DNA of 64,000 nucleotides from Anaerolineaceae bacterium (GTDB lineage Bacteria > Chloroflexota > Anaerolineae > Aggregatilineales > Phototrophicaceae): assembly GCA_026708325.1 (NCBI GenBank), contig JAPOVC010000021.1, positions 146,782 through 210,781 on the forward strand, written 5' to 3'. Numbering within the stretch: the stretch's first letter is position 1; the number at the start of each line of letters is the position of its first letter. The position numbers were made by a program, and so were the translations under genes. Positions 57,256-64,000 of this stretch are shown here, one piece after another. The notes beneath the pieces are model-generated. The model ran no database searches, was not told the DNA's origin, and was given only the letters and a program-made list of their open reading frames with translations.

Positions 57256-58317
57256 TCAATGTCGCTGCACTGCAGCTATCGACAGGGCACCACTTTCATC
57301 TGACACCGCAATACAGCGATCATCCGGTGACCAGGCCAGGCTGGCAATCGGCGCCCTGAACGTGGCATTCGCCAGCAAGGCGGGTCTCTTCTTCTTCACT
57401 TTCCAGATCGCCAGCAGACCCTCATTGCCACCAGATGCCAGCAGCATACCCTGTCGCTGGAACTTCAGATGCTTGATGAGGTGCTGATGTCCTTCCAGCA
57501 TCATCGGTCGGGTATCTGCCGGTCCCTTGCCAGAACAATCCCAGATCACGACCTGAGTCCCGCCGCCGGTCGCCAGATAGCGGCCATTGAAGCTCCATGC
57601 CAGTTCCAGCACCTTCGTTTCGTAGCCCCACATCTGCAGGTCTTTCCCGCTATCGACGATCCAGAAATGCACTGTCGAGTCCTGGTCACCGGTGGCGATG
57701 AATTTGCCATCGGGGCTCCATTCCAGGGAAAGCGTCGATCCCTGCCATTCGAATCGGCGCTGCGGTTCCGCCTCTGCAGGATCATACAGCACGACTCCAT
57801 TGTAGGCGGAGATGGCGAACTGATTGCCGTCATGGCGCCACTTGATGTCCGTAATCGTGCTGTTCGCATCGGGATATTCGCGGATCAATTCCCCGCTGCT
57901 GTTCCACAGTCGCAGTTTGCGCCCGGCGGCTGACACCAGCCAATCGCCCACCGGGCTGAAAGCGACGCGCTCCACCCAGCTCGCCCCGCCGGCCATTTCC
58001 GATCGCTGCGTTCCTGTCCCGGCATCCCAGAGCCGTACCTTGCCGTCCTGCCCGACGCTGGCGAGGATACCGCTGTCCCTGTGCCAGGAAATTGCCATCG
58101 TATCGAGGCCATGACCGGACAGTTTGTGCCGGACCTCGCCCTGCGCGCCGCCAAACAGCGTGATCGGGCCAGACACCCCTGCAACTGCCAGGTTCCTGCC
58201 ATCCGGCGACCATGCCAGGCCAATCGGATGATCGTCAATGTTGGCGCGCCACATTGCCTTTAGCGCTGGCCTCGCCGGTTTCGACTTGCCCTTGCGCTGC
58301 ATCATGACGCGAGACAT
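57256..58317 (-). CDS. WD40-repeat protein
   Basis: 353 residues, with about seven WD40-like blades (for example GHGLDTMAISWHRDSGILAS, GKVRLWDAG, LRLWNSSGE, TVHFWIVDSG, TQVVIWDCSG, LLAIWKVKK), making one complete beta-propeller without a signal peptide. It probably acts as a protein-binding scaffold in the cytoplasm. Its ATG lies inside the last codons of the CobW-type GTPase gene (16-base overlap), so the two are co-translated and may interact. Last gene of the operon. Confidence 0.85.
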   Translation of the reverse strand: MSRVMMQRKGKSKPARPALKAMWRANIDDHPIGLAWSPDGRNLAVAGVSGPITLFGGAQGEVRHKLSGHGLDTMAISWHRDSGILASVGQDGKVRLWDAGTGTQRSEMAGGASWVERVAFSPVGDWLVSAAGRKLRLWNSSGELIREYPDANSTITDIKWRHDGNQFAISAYNGVVLYDPAEAEPQRRFEWQGSTLSLEWSPDGKFIATGDQDSTVHFWIVDSGKDLQMWGYETKVLELAWSFNGRYLATGGGTQVVIWDCSGKGPADTRPMMLEGHQHLIKHLKFQRQGMLLASGGNEGLLAIWKVKKKRPALLANATFRAPIASLAWSPDDRCIAVSDESGALSIAAVQRH

Positions 58318-59660
58318 TCACGGAAGCCGTTTTCCAGCGCAGCCCGATCCAGGTTGCGCCCGATAAAGATCATCTTGTTGTGACGCAATTCCTTCCCCCA
58401 GGGACGATCCGGGCGGCCATCGAAGAGCATGTGAACCCCCTGGAACACGAAGCGCTCATCCCAACCGCGCACGCTCAACACGCCCTTCATACGGAAGATG
58501 TCCAGTCCGTGTTCGCGCAATAGCTGGCCGAGCCAGTCATTGAGCTTCTCCAACTGGAGATCACCGGGGATGGAGATACCGACGGAAGTCACTTCTTCAT
58601 CGTGTTCATGATCGGGCTTGTATTCACGGGTCTCGAGCGGGCCAGGCAGGGTGTCCGCGCCGCACAGGCGCGCGTCGAATTCATCCGGGTGATGTTCGGT
58701 GAACAGCATGTAATGGCCCGGCTCCTGGATCGTGAAATTGAAGACGGTCTGACCCTTTTCATTAAGCACGAGCTGGTTGTACTGTCCCTTGCCGGGGCGC
58801 AACATTTCGCCTGCCTTGAGGGCCTGCTCATCTTCAGAGAAGGTCAGTACGGCCTCCATCAGCGTTGCTTCCTGCGCTGCCAGTCCTGTGTCGGCCAGGG
58901 GCAACAGCGCCGCTCCCATTGCCGGGTCAGGGCCTTCGCCCATCACCCATTTGTAAGTCCCGCTGTTCAGTTGATAGATGCCCGACCATTCAAAGGGGTA
59001 TTCCGGCTCCATGAACTTCGGGTCGATTTCCATCGCCCGCTCGAGGTTGAAACCGCCCACATTCAGGATCTTGTCCATCTCCACCACCGCGTCGCGGCTG
59101 CGGTAGATTTTCGCCATGCTGTTCATGCTTTTGATGCGGGCTTCGAGTCTCTCGAGGTCCTCCGGGTCGACCAGATCAATCTTGTTGAGCAGAATTACAT
59201 CTGCAAAGGCGACCTGTTCTTTGGCTTCGTCGCTGTCGTCAATGTGTTCCCAGATATGCTTGGCATCGACCAGCGTGACGATCGCATCCAAGTGGAGCTT
59301 CTGCTGCATGTCGTCATCGACGTAAAATGTTTGCGCGACAGGCCCGGGATCTGCCATGCCGGTGGTTTCGACCATGATGTAATCGAACTTGTCGCGGCGC
59401 TTCATGAGATGACCGAGGATGCGAATCAAATCGCCCCGCACGGTGCAGCAGATACAGCCGTTGTTCATTTCGAAGATTTCCTCTTCCGCGCCAATGACCA
59501 GATCGTTGTCTATGCCGACCTCACCAAATTCATTCTCGATCACCGCGATTTTTTTGCCGTGATTTTCGGTTAGGATGCGGTTGAGCAGTGTGGTTTTGCC
59601 GGACCCCAGAAAGCCGGTCAGCACAGTAACGGGTACTCGTGTTTCAACAGCATTCATCAT
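58302..59660 (-). CDS. CobW/COG0523-family metallochaperone GTPase
   Basis: 452 residues. Walker A GFLGSGKTT (about 16-24), the family's metal-binding GCICC motif (about 68), Walker B-type ETTGMADPG (about 97) and NKID guanine motif (about 158). The C-terminal CobW_C domain follows (GVLSVRGWDERFVFQGV ... KELRHNKMIFIGRNLD). Such GTPases deliver zinc or other metals to client proteins. The ATG overlaps the preceding short gene's stop codon as ATGA. No Zur box was recognised upstream. Confidence 0.9.
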   Translation of the reverse strand: MMNAVETRVPVTVLTGFLGSGKTTLLNRILTENHGKKIAVIENEFGEVGIDNDLVIGAEEEIFEMNNGCICCTVRGDLIRILGHLMKRRDKFDYIMVETTGMADPGPVAQTFYVDDDMQQKLHLDAIVTLVDAKHIWEHIDDSDEAKEQVAFADVILLNKIDLVDPEDLERLEARIKSMNSMAKIYRSRDAVVEMDKILNVGGFNLERAMEIDPKFMEPEYPFEWSGIYQLNSGTYKWVMGEGPDPAMGAALLPLADTGLAAQEATLMEAVLTFSEDEQALKAGEMLRPGKGQYNQLVLNEKGQTVFNFTIQEPGHYMLFTEHHPDEFDARLCGADTLPGPLETREYKPDHEHDEEVTSVGISIPGDLQLEKLNDWLGQLLREHGLDIFRMKGVLSVRGWDERFVFQGVHMLFDGRPDRPWGKELRHNKMIFIGRNLDRAALENGFRECLAS

Positions 59661-59845
59661 GTTTCTGTCTCCTCAATTGATCTGGCGCTTTTGTATAAAG
59701 ATGCAACATCCGCAGCCCGCACGATGTGTTTTTCCATTGGTCCTGGAACCATCACGCCATCACTGCGACCATTTTCAATTCGAGCAACCGCGCCGATAAG
59801 CCCTGTCCCAGCAGACTGGGCAGACTGCCGCGCCGACGGCATCAT
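59657..59845 (-). CDS. Possible small protein (62 residues) coupled on both sides
   Basis: The open frame from 59845 overlaps the upstream stop and the downstream CobW start, both as ATGA, which is the usual sign of translational coupling. The sequence (GTGLIGAVARIENGRSDG, EKHIVRAADVASLYKSAR) has no recognised family or membrane segment. It could also be a chance frame within a decayed stretch. Confidence 0.45.
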   Translation of the reverse strand: MMPSARQSAQSAGTGLIGAVARIENGRSDGVMVPGPMEKHIVRAADVASLYKSARSIEETET

Positions 59846-60324
59846 CCAGCGAGCGCCGCTGTTGAAAGCATGTGGCGCACCCTCACAACGGCATGAACAG
59901 CCTCCGACATATCAAATGGCTCATGAACCTGAAAATCGCTATAAAACTCTAGTTTCCGCGTCAGATACGGGTTACGCGTCTGAGTCAGAGTATCAATGAG
60001 GGACACTGTTGTTATCTGAACGCGTTCACTCCGTAAACTATTCAGGATCGACGCCAGCGCCCCCGGGTCTGCCAGCGCTGAGACAGGCAGCAGCGCGTAA
60101 TCGGCATCCAGTCGCCCGAGATGCCAGATCAACGCCGCAGCCAGCGAACAACAGACACAGCCGCCCGCCAGCCGTTGGCGCGTTACCCCATCTATCGCCG
60201 GCGGCATATCGCTATTGTCCATCAGCGCGAGGCGGTCAGTTTCGGCAGACAACAACTCAATGAGCGCCTGCGTGAACCTGGCTTTTGGCTGATGCAGCAT
60301 CCCGGTGATGGCGATCAACTGCAT
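59842..60324 (-). CDS. Truncated CobW-like protein lacking the P-loop
   Basis: 160 residues. It keeps a CobW-like start (LIAITGMLHQPKARFTQALIE, where functional members have GFLGSGKTT) and the metal motif GGCVCC (about residue 55), followed by ALLPVSALADPG, parallel to the ETTGMADPG region. The GTP-binding lysine is gone and the protein ends before the guanine motif and C-terminal domain. It may be a metal-binding accessory protein or an early pseudogene. It overlaps the upstream gene by 10 bases. Confidence 0.6.
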   Translation of the reverse strand: MQLIAITGMLHQPKARFTQALIELLSAETDRLALMDNSDMPPAIDGVTRQRLAGGCVCCSLAAALIWHLGRLDADYALLPVSALADPGALASILNSLRSERVQITTVSLIDTLTQTRNPYLTRKLEFYSDFQVHEPFDMSEAVHAVVRVRHMLSTAALAG

Positions 60325-61487
60325 GGCCGGTCTCCCGCTGCGATGGCACCATCCAGCGCAAACAAGGGGCGGTAGGCATCATGCCCCTTGCCATAGGTTT
60401 GATCCATCAAGGCAGCGTACCCGGCAGCCTGGGCCGGATTGCTGCGCCAGCGCACACCGAGATATTCGGCCGCCTTGACGACGCCCAGCACAGCGTGTTT
60501 GATCTCCTCAAGGGTGTAATCGGGTCCAACCGGGACGTACAGCCAGCGGGCGAGGTTCGCCGCCGTTCCCCGGTGATCCGGCGCGCCGTCAGCACGGAGC
60601 GCGGCATAATGCAAGGGCTGAACCTGCGGCAGCCAGCGCACGGGGGTATTTTCCTGCTCGACATAGGCGTAAAACGTGGCGGCATCGCACTCCGGCGGAA
60701 TCTGTACCGCCACCGCGGTCGCCAGCGCCAGCCTGCCGGGCTCGTGCGTCGCCAGCCCGGCGGCTTCAAGCAGACCGCGCCGCGCCTCCGCCAGATTGGC
60801 GCCTTGCCGCTCCGCCAGTTCTGGCAGACGTTCACACTGCGCCAATGCCTGCGCTGCGTTCGGGCAGTCAGCCGGTTGACGCAATGCCTTTACCTCTGTA
60901 TAGAGGGCCTCATCACTGAACACCAGCAGCGCGCCGGGACGCTTGTCGGCATCAGGCAGATGCAAGCCGTAGAGCGTCACCGCCGGGCGCTCTGCCGCGC
61001 GGGGAACAGGCAGGGTGTCAGCGCAGTCGAGCCAGGTGGCATTCTGCGGCTGCCACAACCCGCGCAGCACCTGCGTCCAGGTGAAGCGCGTACAGGGCGT
61101 CGCGAGCCGCAGTTGCGCGTCAAAGTCCAGAAAGCGCGGCAAGGCCTTGTGATGTTTGACCGACTCCGCAAGGTCATGGCTGGCATTCGCCGGGATACCG
61201 ACCCCTTCGCCTGGCTGAATCTCCGCCGCCTGATGCAGCAGGCGACGAGCGCGGTAGGCATCGCGCGCCAGCACAACCATTGCGCCGCCCAGTCGTTCCG
61301 ACCATGCCTGTTCGGCGGACTCCAGTGTCACGTCGCTGCGAAACCTTGTGTCAGGGGGCGGGGTGAGCAAATCATCCAGCGGTGGATGGGCGGCATAATC
61401 CGCGCCGCGCACCGGCAAACCACCCAGCGCCCCCACGGCGCAAAAACCGCCCAGCCACAATGTTCCCCAGTCGACTGGCGAATTCAT
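60315..61487 (-). CDS. Divergent DegT/DnrJ-type aminotransferase-like protein
   Basis: 390 residues. Fold-type-I PLP landmarks are recognisable: EGVGIPANASHDLAESVKHH (about 95, substrate loop), FLDFDAQLRL (about 120), LDCADTLPVP (about 155, PLP Asp) and DADKRPGALLVFSDEAL (about 180, with a Lys where the PLP lysine normally sits). The end (NLARWLYVPVGPDYTLEEIKHAV) matches the DegT C-terminus. Similarity is weak and activity uncertain. It is the first gene of the CobW operon. A CGGGG...CCCCG hairpin lies in its leader (about 61530-61550). Confidence 0.55.
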   Translation of the reverse strand: MNSPVDWGTLWLGGFCAVGALGGLPVRGADYAAHPPLDDLLTPPPDTRFRSDVTLESAEQAWSERLGGAMVVLARDAYRARRLLHQAAEIQPGEGVGIPANASHDLAESVKHHKALPRFLDFDAQLRLATPCTRFTWTQVLRGLWQPQNATWLDCADTLPVPRAAERPAVTLYGLHLPDADKRPGALLVFSDEALYTEVKALRQPADCPNAAQALAQCERLPELAERQGANLAEARRGLLEAAGLATHEPGRLALATAVAVQIPPECDAATFYAYVEQENTPVRWLPQVQPLHYAALRADGAPDHRGTAANLARWLYVPVGPDYTLEEIKHAVLGVVKAAEYLGVRWRSNPAQAAGYAALMDQTYGKGHDAYRPLFALDGAIAAGDRPCS

Positions 61488-61690
61488 CCTGTTCTTTCTC
61501 CTGAACTGTCAACCCTTTTGCTGCGCACGGGGCTTTCAATCCCCGTTTCTTATTGATACCACGTCTCAATACGGCTGGCAAGATGTAGTTGGGAATGCGT
61601 TCGGCCCGAGACGAAATTGGCAGCTATTGGGCTTTTGTTTCGTTTACGCCTTATGTTGAATCATTCAGCGCCAGACCGAGGCACGGCGCC

Positions 61691-61888
61691 GCCAACAAAA
61701 TCAAAAGCGACCTCGTCTGTTGCAGCGAGATGTTGGCAATCATGCGGCAGCATCTGGCACCCGGCAGCATCGTCCTTATGCACACTATCGCGCCTTCTTC
61801 GCCGGCCATTGAACCCGTCGCCGACCTGCTGGCGCGCAGGAACCTGAAGGCCCTGCCGCTCTCACATATGTTGGGTTCATCCGCGTGA
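61691..61888 (+). pseudogene. 3' fragment of a polysaccharide deacetylase gene
   Basis: 66 codons (ANKIKSDLVCCSEMLAIMRQ ... LPLSHMLGSSA) equal to the C-terminus of the deacetylase at 56187. The sequence before 61691 is unrelated, so the catalytic part is absent. Confidence 0.85.
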
Positions 61889-62098
61889 AGCGCGGACGCA
61901 TTTGACGGGCTAATCGGGAAAGAAGTCCCTGACCGCTGCGCGGAAGCCGGGCAGCGTCGCGCCGCCCTCGATAACGTCGTCGCCGGCGAGCATCTGCGGC
62001 GCCGCGTCGGGCAGGTGCAATTCCAGGGAACGCGCTTCCGGGTCCACCAGCCAGACCATGGGCGTACCCGCCGCGAGATAGCGGGCGGCCTTGCGCCG
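61691..62098. repeat. 408-bp direct repeat, right copy
   Basis: Same orientation and length as 56778-57185, no gaps, about 93% identical. Here the Uma2 half is intact beyond the repeat, and the deacetylase half stops at its left edge. Confidence 0.9.
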
Positions 62099-62440
62099 TA
62101 ACTCTGGCCAGGTGTTGCCGTCGCTGCGGATCTCCACTGCGAGACGCGGCGCCTCGCGCGGAATGGGCCCGGAGCCGACACGCAGCAGGACAATGGCCGG
62201 GCGACAATGCCAGCCGCCGAGGTCGTGCGCGACCTCTGAGGCAGGCCGGTATCCGGGCAGCCAGCCACGCCTTAGCCAGTCATTTAACAGGATGCCGATA
62301 TCCATCTGGCGAAGGCCATGAATCGCTTTCGGTGACATTTCGACGACTGCTCCCGTGGAGTCGAATTTGAAGTAGCGGTCGGGGCAGTTCTCAACCAGCG
62401 CGACAAACTCGTCCATGGTCATGCGGGTTGTGACGGCCAT
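61910..62440 (-). CDS. Uma2-family putative endonuclease, copy 3
   Basis: 176 residues from an ATG with GGAGG seven bases upstream. The core is complete: [55 protein letters not shown]. The usual PDV is RPAI here, a change at the conserved Asp that may reduce activity. Its 3' third lies in the 408-bp repeat. Confidence 0.78.
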   Translation of the reverse strand: MAVTTRMTMDEFVALVENCPDRYFKFDSTGAVVEMSPKAIHGLRQMDIGILLNDWLRRGWLPGYRPASEVAHDLGGWHCRPAIVLLRVGSGPIPREAPRLAVEIRSDGNTWPELRRKAARYLAAGTPMVWLVDPEARSLELHLPDAAPQMLAGDDVIEGGATLPGFRAAVRDFFPD

Positions 62441-62468
62441 GCTGGCCTCCTGCGACTTGCTGACTTCA

Positions 62469-62474
62469 AGTGTA
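62469..62474 (-). promoter_or_regulatory. -10 element of Uma2 copy 3 (GCTACACT)
   Basis: Minus-strand TACACT 28 bases before the ATG, in CGTGCTACACTTGA, identical to the element of copy 4. Confidence 0.45.
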
Positions 62475-62505
62475 GCACGATGCGGGTTGTGGTCAGCGAC
62501 TGCGA

Positions 62506-63033
62506 TCAGTCGGGGAACAGGTCGCTAACCGTGACGCGGAAGCCGGGCAGAGTCGCGCCGCCCTCGATAACGTCGTCGCCGGCGAGCGCACGCGGCGCCG
62601 CGTCGGGTTGGTGCAGTTCAAGCGTCTGCCGGCGGGGATCGACCAGCCAGACCATCGCCGAGCCGTACTCCAGGTAGCGCGCGGCCTTCGCCCGCATCTC
62701 GCGCCAGGTGTTCTGCCTGCTGCGTACCTCGACGGCGAGCAAAGGGGCGTCCTGTGGATAGTCTTCAGCATCAGAACGTACAAGCGCCACGTCAGGCAAA
62801 CAGACCTGGTCTCCCAGGCGATGTATGATTTCAGTTCCTGCGTTGTAATTCCAGTGACTGCCTTGTAACCACAGTTTCAGGTGAAAGAGGACTTCACCCT
62901 GTACGAATCCGTGAATCTTGTCCGGTGACATCTCGACAGGGGCCCCCGTGGAATCCGGCTTGAACTTGCGGTCGGGGTATTCCCCTTCCAGTGCGATGTA
63001 GTCTTCGATGCTGAAGCGCGTTCTCACGGCCAA
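62506..63033 (-). CDS. Uma2-family putative endonuclease, copy 4
   Basis: 175 residues from a TTG at 63033 with GGAGG six bases upstream. The full core is present: [73 protein letters not shown]. It is more distant from copies 1 and 2 than they are from each other, and close to copy 3 at the C-terminus. Confidence 0.78.
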   Translation of the reverse strand: MAVRTRFSIEDYIALEGEYPDRKFKPDSTGAPVEMSPDKIHGFVQGEVLFHLKLWLQGSHWNYNAGTEIIHRLGDQVCLPDVALVRSDAEDYPQDAPLLAVEVRSRQNTWREMRAKAARYLEYGSAMVWLVDPRRQTLELHQPDAAPRALAGDDVIEGGATLPGFRVTVSDLFPD

Positions 63034-63061
63034 GATGGCCTCCTGCGACTAACTGGTCTCA

Positions 63062-63067
63062 AGTGTA
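63062..63067 (-). promoter_or_regulatory. -10 element of Uma2 copy 4 (GCTACACT)
   Basis: Minus-strand TACACT 28 bases before the TTG start, same context as copy 3. Confidence 0.45.
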
Positions 63068-63091
63068 GCACGAAGCTGGCTGTTGCCGGAT

Positions 63092-63988
63092 CTACAACCC
63101 GATGCTGGCGAGGTACTCGCGGTTGCGGCGCGCGCTCTCCTTCGGCGTGCCCAGACCGGGCAGCACGTCCTGCTCGACCACGATCCAGCCCTCGTAGCCG
63201 ATCTCGTCCAGCACCCGCAGCACCGCCGGAAAGTCGATGTCGCCCTGCCCCAGCTCCGGGAAGACGCCCTCGCCGACCGAGCGCGGCCCGTCCCAGCCCT
63301 GCATGCGCGATTGCGCCGCCACCTGCGGGTCGTGGTCCTTGAAGTGCACGTACCAGACGCGGTCGGCGAAGCGGCGCAGGTCGGCCACCGGATCGCCGCC
63401 GCCGAAGCGCCAGTGGCCGGTATCGAAGACGATGCCCAGCAGGTCGGGGTCGCTCAGTTCCAGCAGACGTTCGGTCTCGTCCGGCGTCTCGATCCAGGTG
63501 CCGATGTGAGTATGCACCACCGTGCGCAGGCCGGTCTCGTCGCGCACCTGACGCGCGATCTCTTCCGCGCCGCGGGCGAAGGACTCGAACTGCGCGTCGC
63601 TCATGGCCATGTCCGGCGTGATGCGGCCGCTGTTGAGCGAGCGCAGCGGGTCGCCGTAGGGGTTGTTGCCGAGCACGATGAAGCAGTCTTCCCCGCCGAC
63701 CGCCGCCAGCAGCCGCGCCGTGCGCACGCAGGTCTCGACGTCTTCCTGCAGGCGCGCGGCATCGTGCAGCCAGTTGTTGACCCAGGAGCCGAGCATGCGC
63801 AGTTTGCGCCGCTCCAGTTCCTGCGTCAGCTGCGCCGGATCGGTGGGCATGAAGCCCCAGTCGCCCAGCTCGGTGCCGCCGTAGCCGGTCGCGGCGATCT
63901 CGTCCAGTACGCGCACGTAGTCGTAGCGCTCGCCCTCGATGTTCTCGATCACGCCCCAGGAACAGGGCGCGTTGGCCACCCGATTCAT
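63092..63988 (-). CDS. Sugar phosphate isomerase/epimerase family TIM-barrel protein (IolE-like)
   Basis: 298 residues; AGGAG lies upstream of the ATG. The opening [12 protein letters not shown] is typical of inosose (2-keto-myo-inositol) dehydratase IolE and relatives. Metal-site residues lie in [32 protein letters not shown] and WIVVEQDV. It probably isomerises or dehydrates an inositol- or keto-sugar intermediate in the cytoplasm. It starts close to the right edge of the window, so operon partners may lie beyond it. Confidence 0.88.
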   Translation of the reverse strand: MNRVANAPCSWGVIENIEGERYDYVRVLDEIAATGYGGTELGDWGFMPTDPAQLTQELERRKLRMLGSWVNNWLHDAARLQEDVETCVRTARLLAAVGGEDCFIVLGNNPYGDPLRSLNSGRITPDMAMSDAQFESFARGAEEIARQVRDETGLRTVVHTHIGTWIETPDETERLLELSDPDLLGIVFDTGHWRFGGGDPVADLRRFADRVWYVHFKDHDPQVAAQSRMQGWDGPRSVGEGVFPELGQGDIDFPAVLRVLDEIGYEGWIVVEQDVLPGLGTPKESARRNREYLASIGL

Positions 63989-64000
63989 GCTCTCACTCCT

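Noticed and set aside
1..64000. tRNA, rRNA or known riboswitch genes
   Set aside because: The intergenic regions were read for T-loop (GGTTCGANTCC) and other familiar motifs, and none was found. A covariance-model scan would be needed to be sure.

Overview
The window looks like a chromosomal segment of a GC-rich bacterium, most likely a Chloroflexota member of the Caldilinea/Anaerolineae type. This is an inference. It rests on the many family-1 sugar ABC transporters, the NTF2/SnoaL-like proteins, the enolase-superfamily and IolE-type sugar enzymes, the multiple Uma2 proteins and toxin-antitoxin cassettes, and the abundant short GGGCGA...TCGCCC hairpin repeats between genes. No rRNA, tRNA, CRISPR array or insertion sequence was recognised.

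Layout. 1-793: end of a sugar ABC operon (minus). 1255-3447: secreted beta-helix/LysM protein. 3804-9371: four tandem fatty acid desaturases, each with the same 5' leader, embedded in palindromic repeats. 9601-11343: NodU-type carbamoyltransferase. 11417-14513: two paralogous secreted proteins with matching promoters and terminators (minus). 14860-27546: a LacI regulator and two related sugar ABC transporters interleaved with five NTF2-like proteins. 27612-29283: small membrane protein, enolase-superfamily dehydratase, remnant of a GMC oxidoreductase. 29280-31374 and 36570-37623: three copies of a two-gene toxin-antitoxin-like cassette, between which lies a five-gene operon (cupin, MetE-like, membrane methyltransferase, HisD-like, SDR; 31621-36419). 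37697-39514: GH2 glycosidase. 39727-41394: low-GC ImmA/IrrE plus PIN pair. 41525-43793: epimerase and a second enolase-superfamily enzyme. 43818-48275: Uma2, M16C peptidase, BI-1/YccA protein. 48272-52945: sulfatase coupled to a third sugar ABC transporter. 53170-56975: Uma2, a thioredoxin-like lipoprotein with an in-frame UGA, GH127 arabinofuranosidase, polysaccharide deacetylase. 57256-61487: CobW-type GTPase operon with WD40 and DegT-like proteins, bracketed by 408-bp direct repeats. 61910-63988: two Uma2 proteins and an IolE-like isomerase.

How it works together. Much of the window serves uptake and breakdown of plant- or animal-type glycans and sugar acids: ABC import, sulfatase, GH2, GH127, deacetylase, enolase-superfamily dehydratases and IolE-like enzyme. 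All three complete solute-binding-protein genes are followed directly by a strong hairpin, which probably keeps their mRNA level above that of the other operon genes.

The most striking observation is at 53871-54281. An apparently broken thioredoxin-like lipoprotein reads through in frame if one UGA is decoded; that UGA sits exactly at the first cysteine of a W-C-P-T-C motif, and a hairpin with the spacing and loop G of a bacterial SECIS follows. It is a candidate undescribed selenoprotein. Second is a 408-bp duplication (about 93% identical) whose truncated and intact halves are arranged as expected from Campbell-type integration of a circular DNA carrying the CobW operon.
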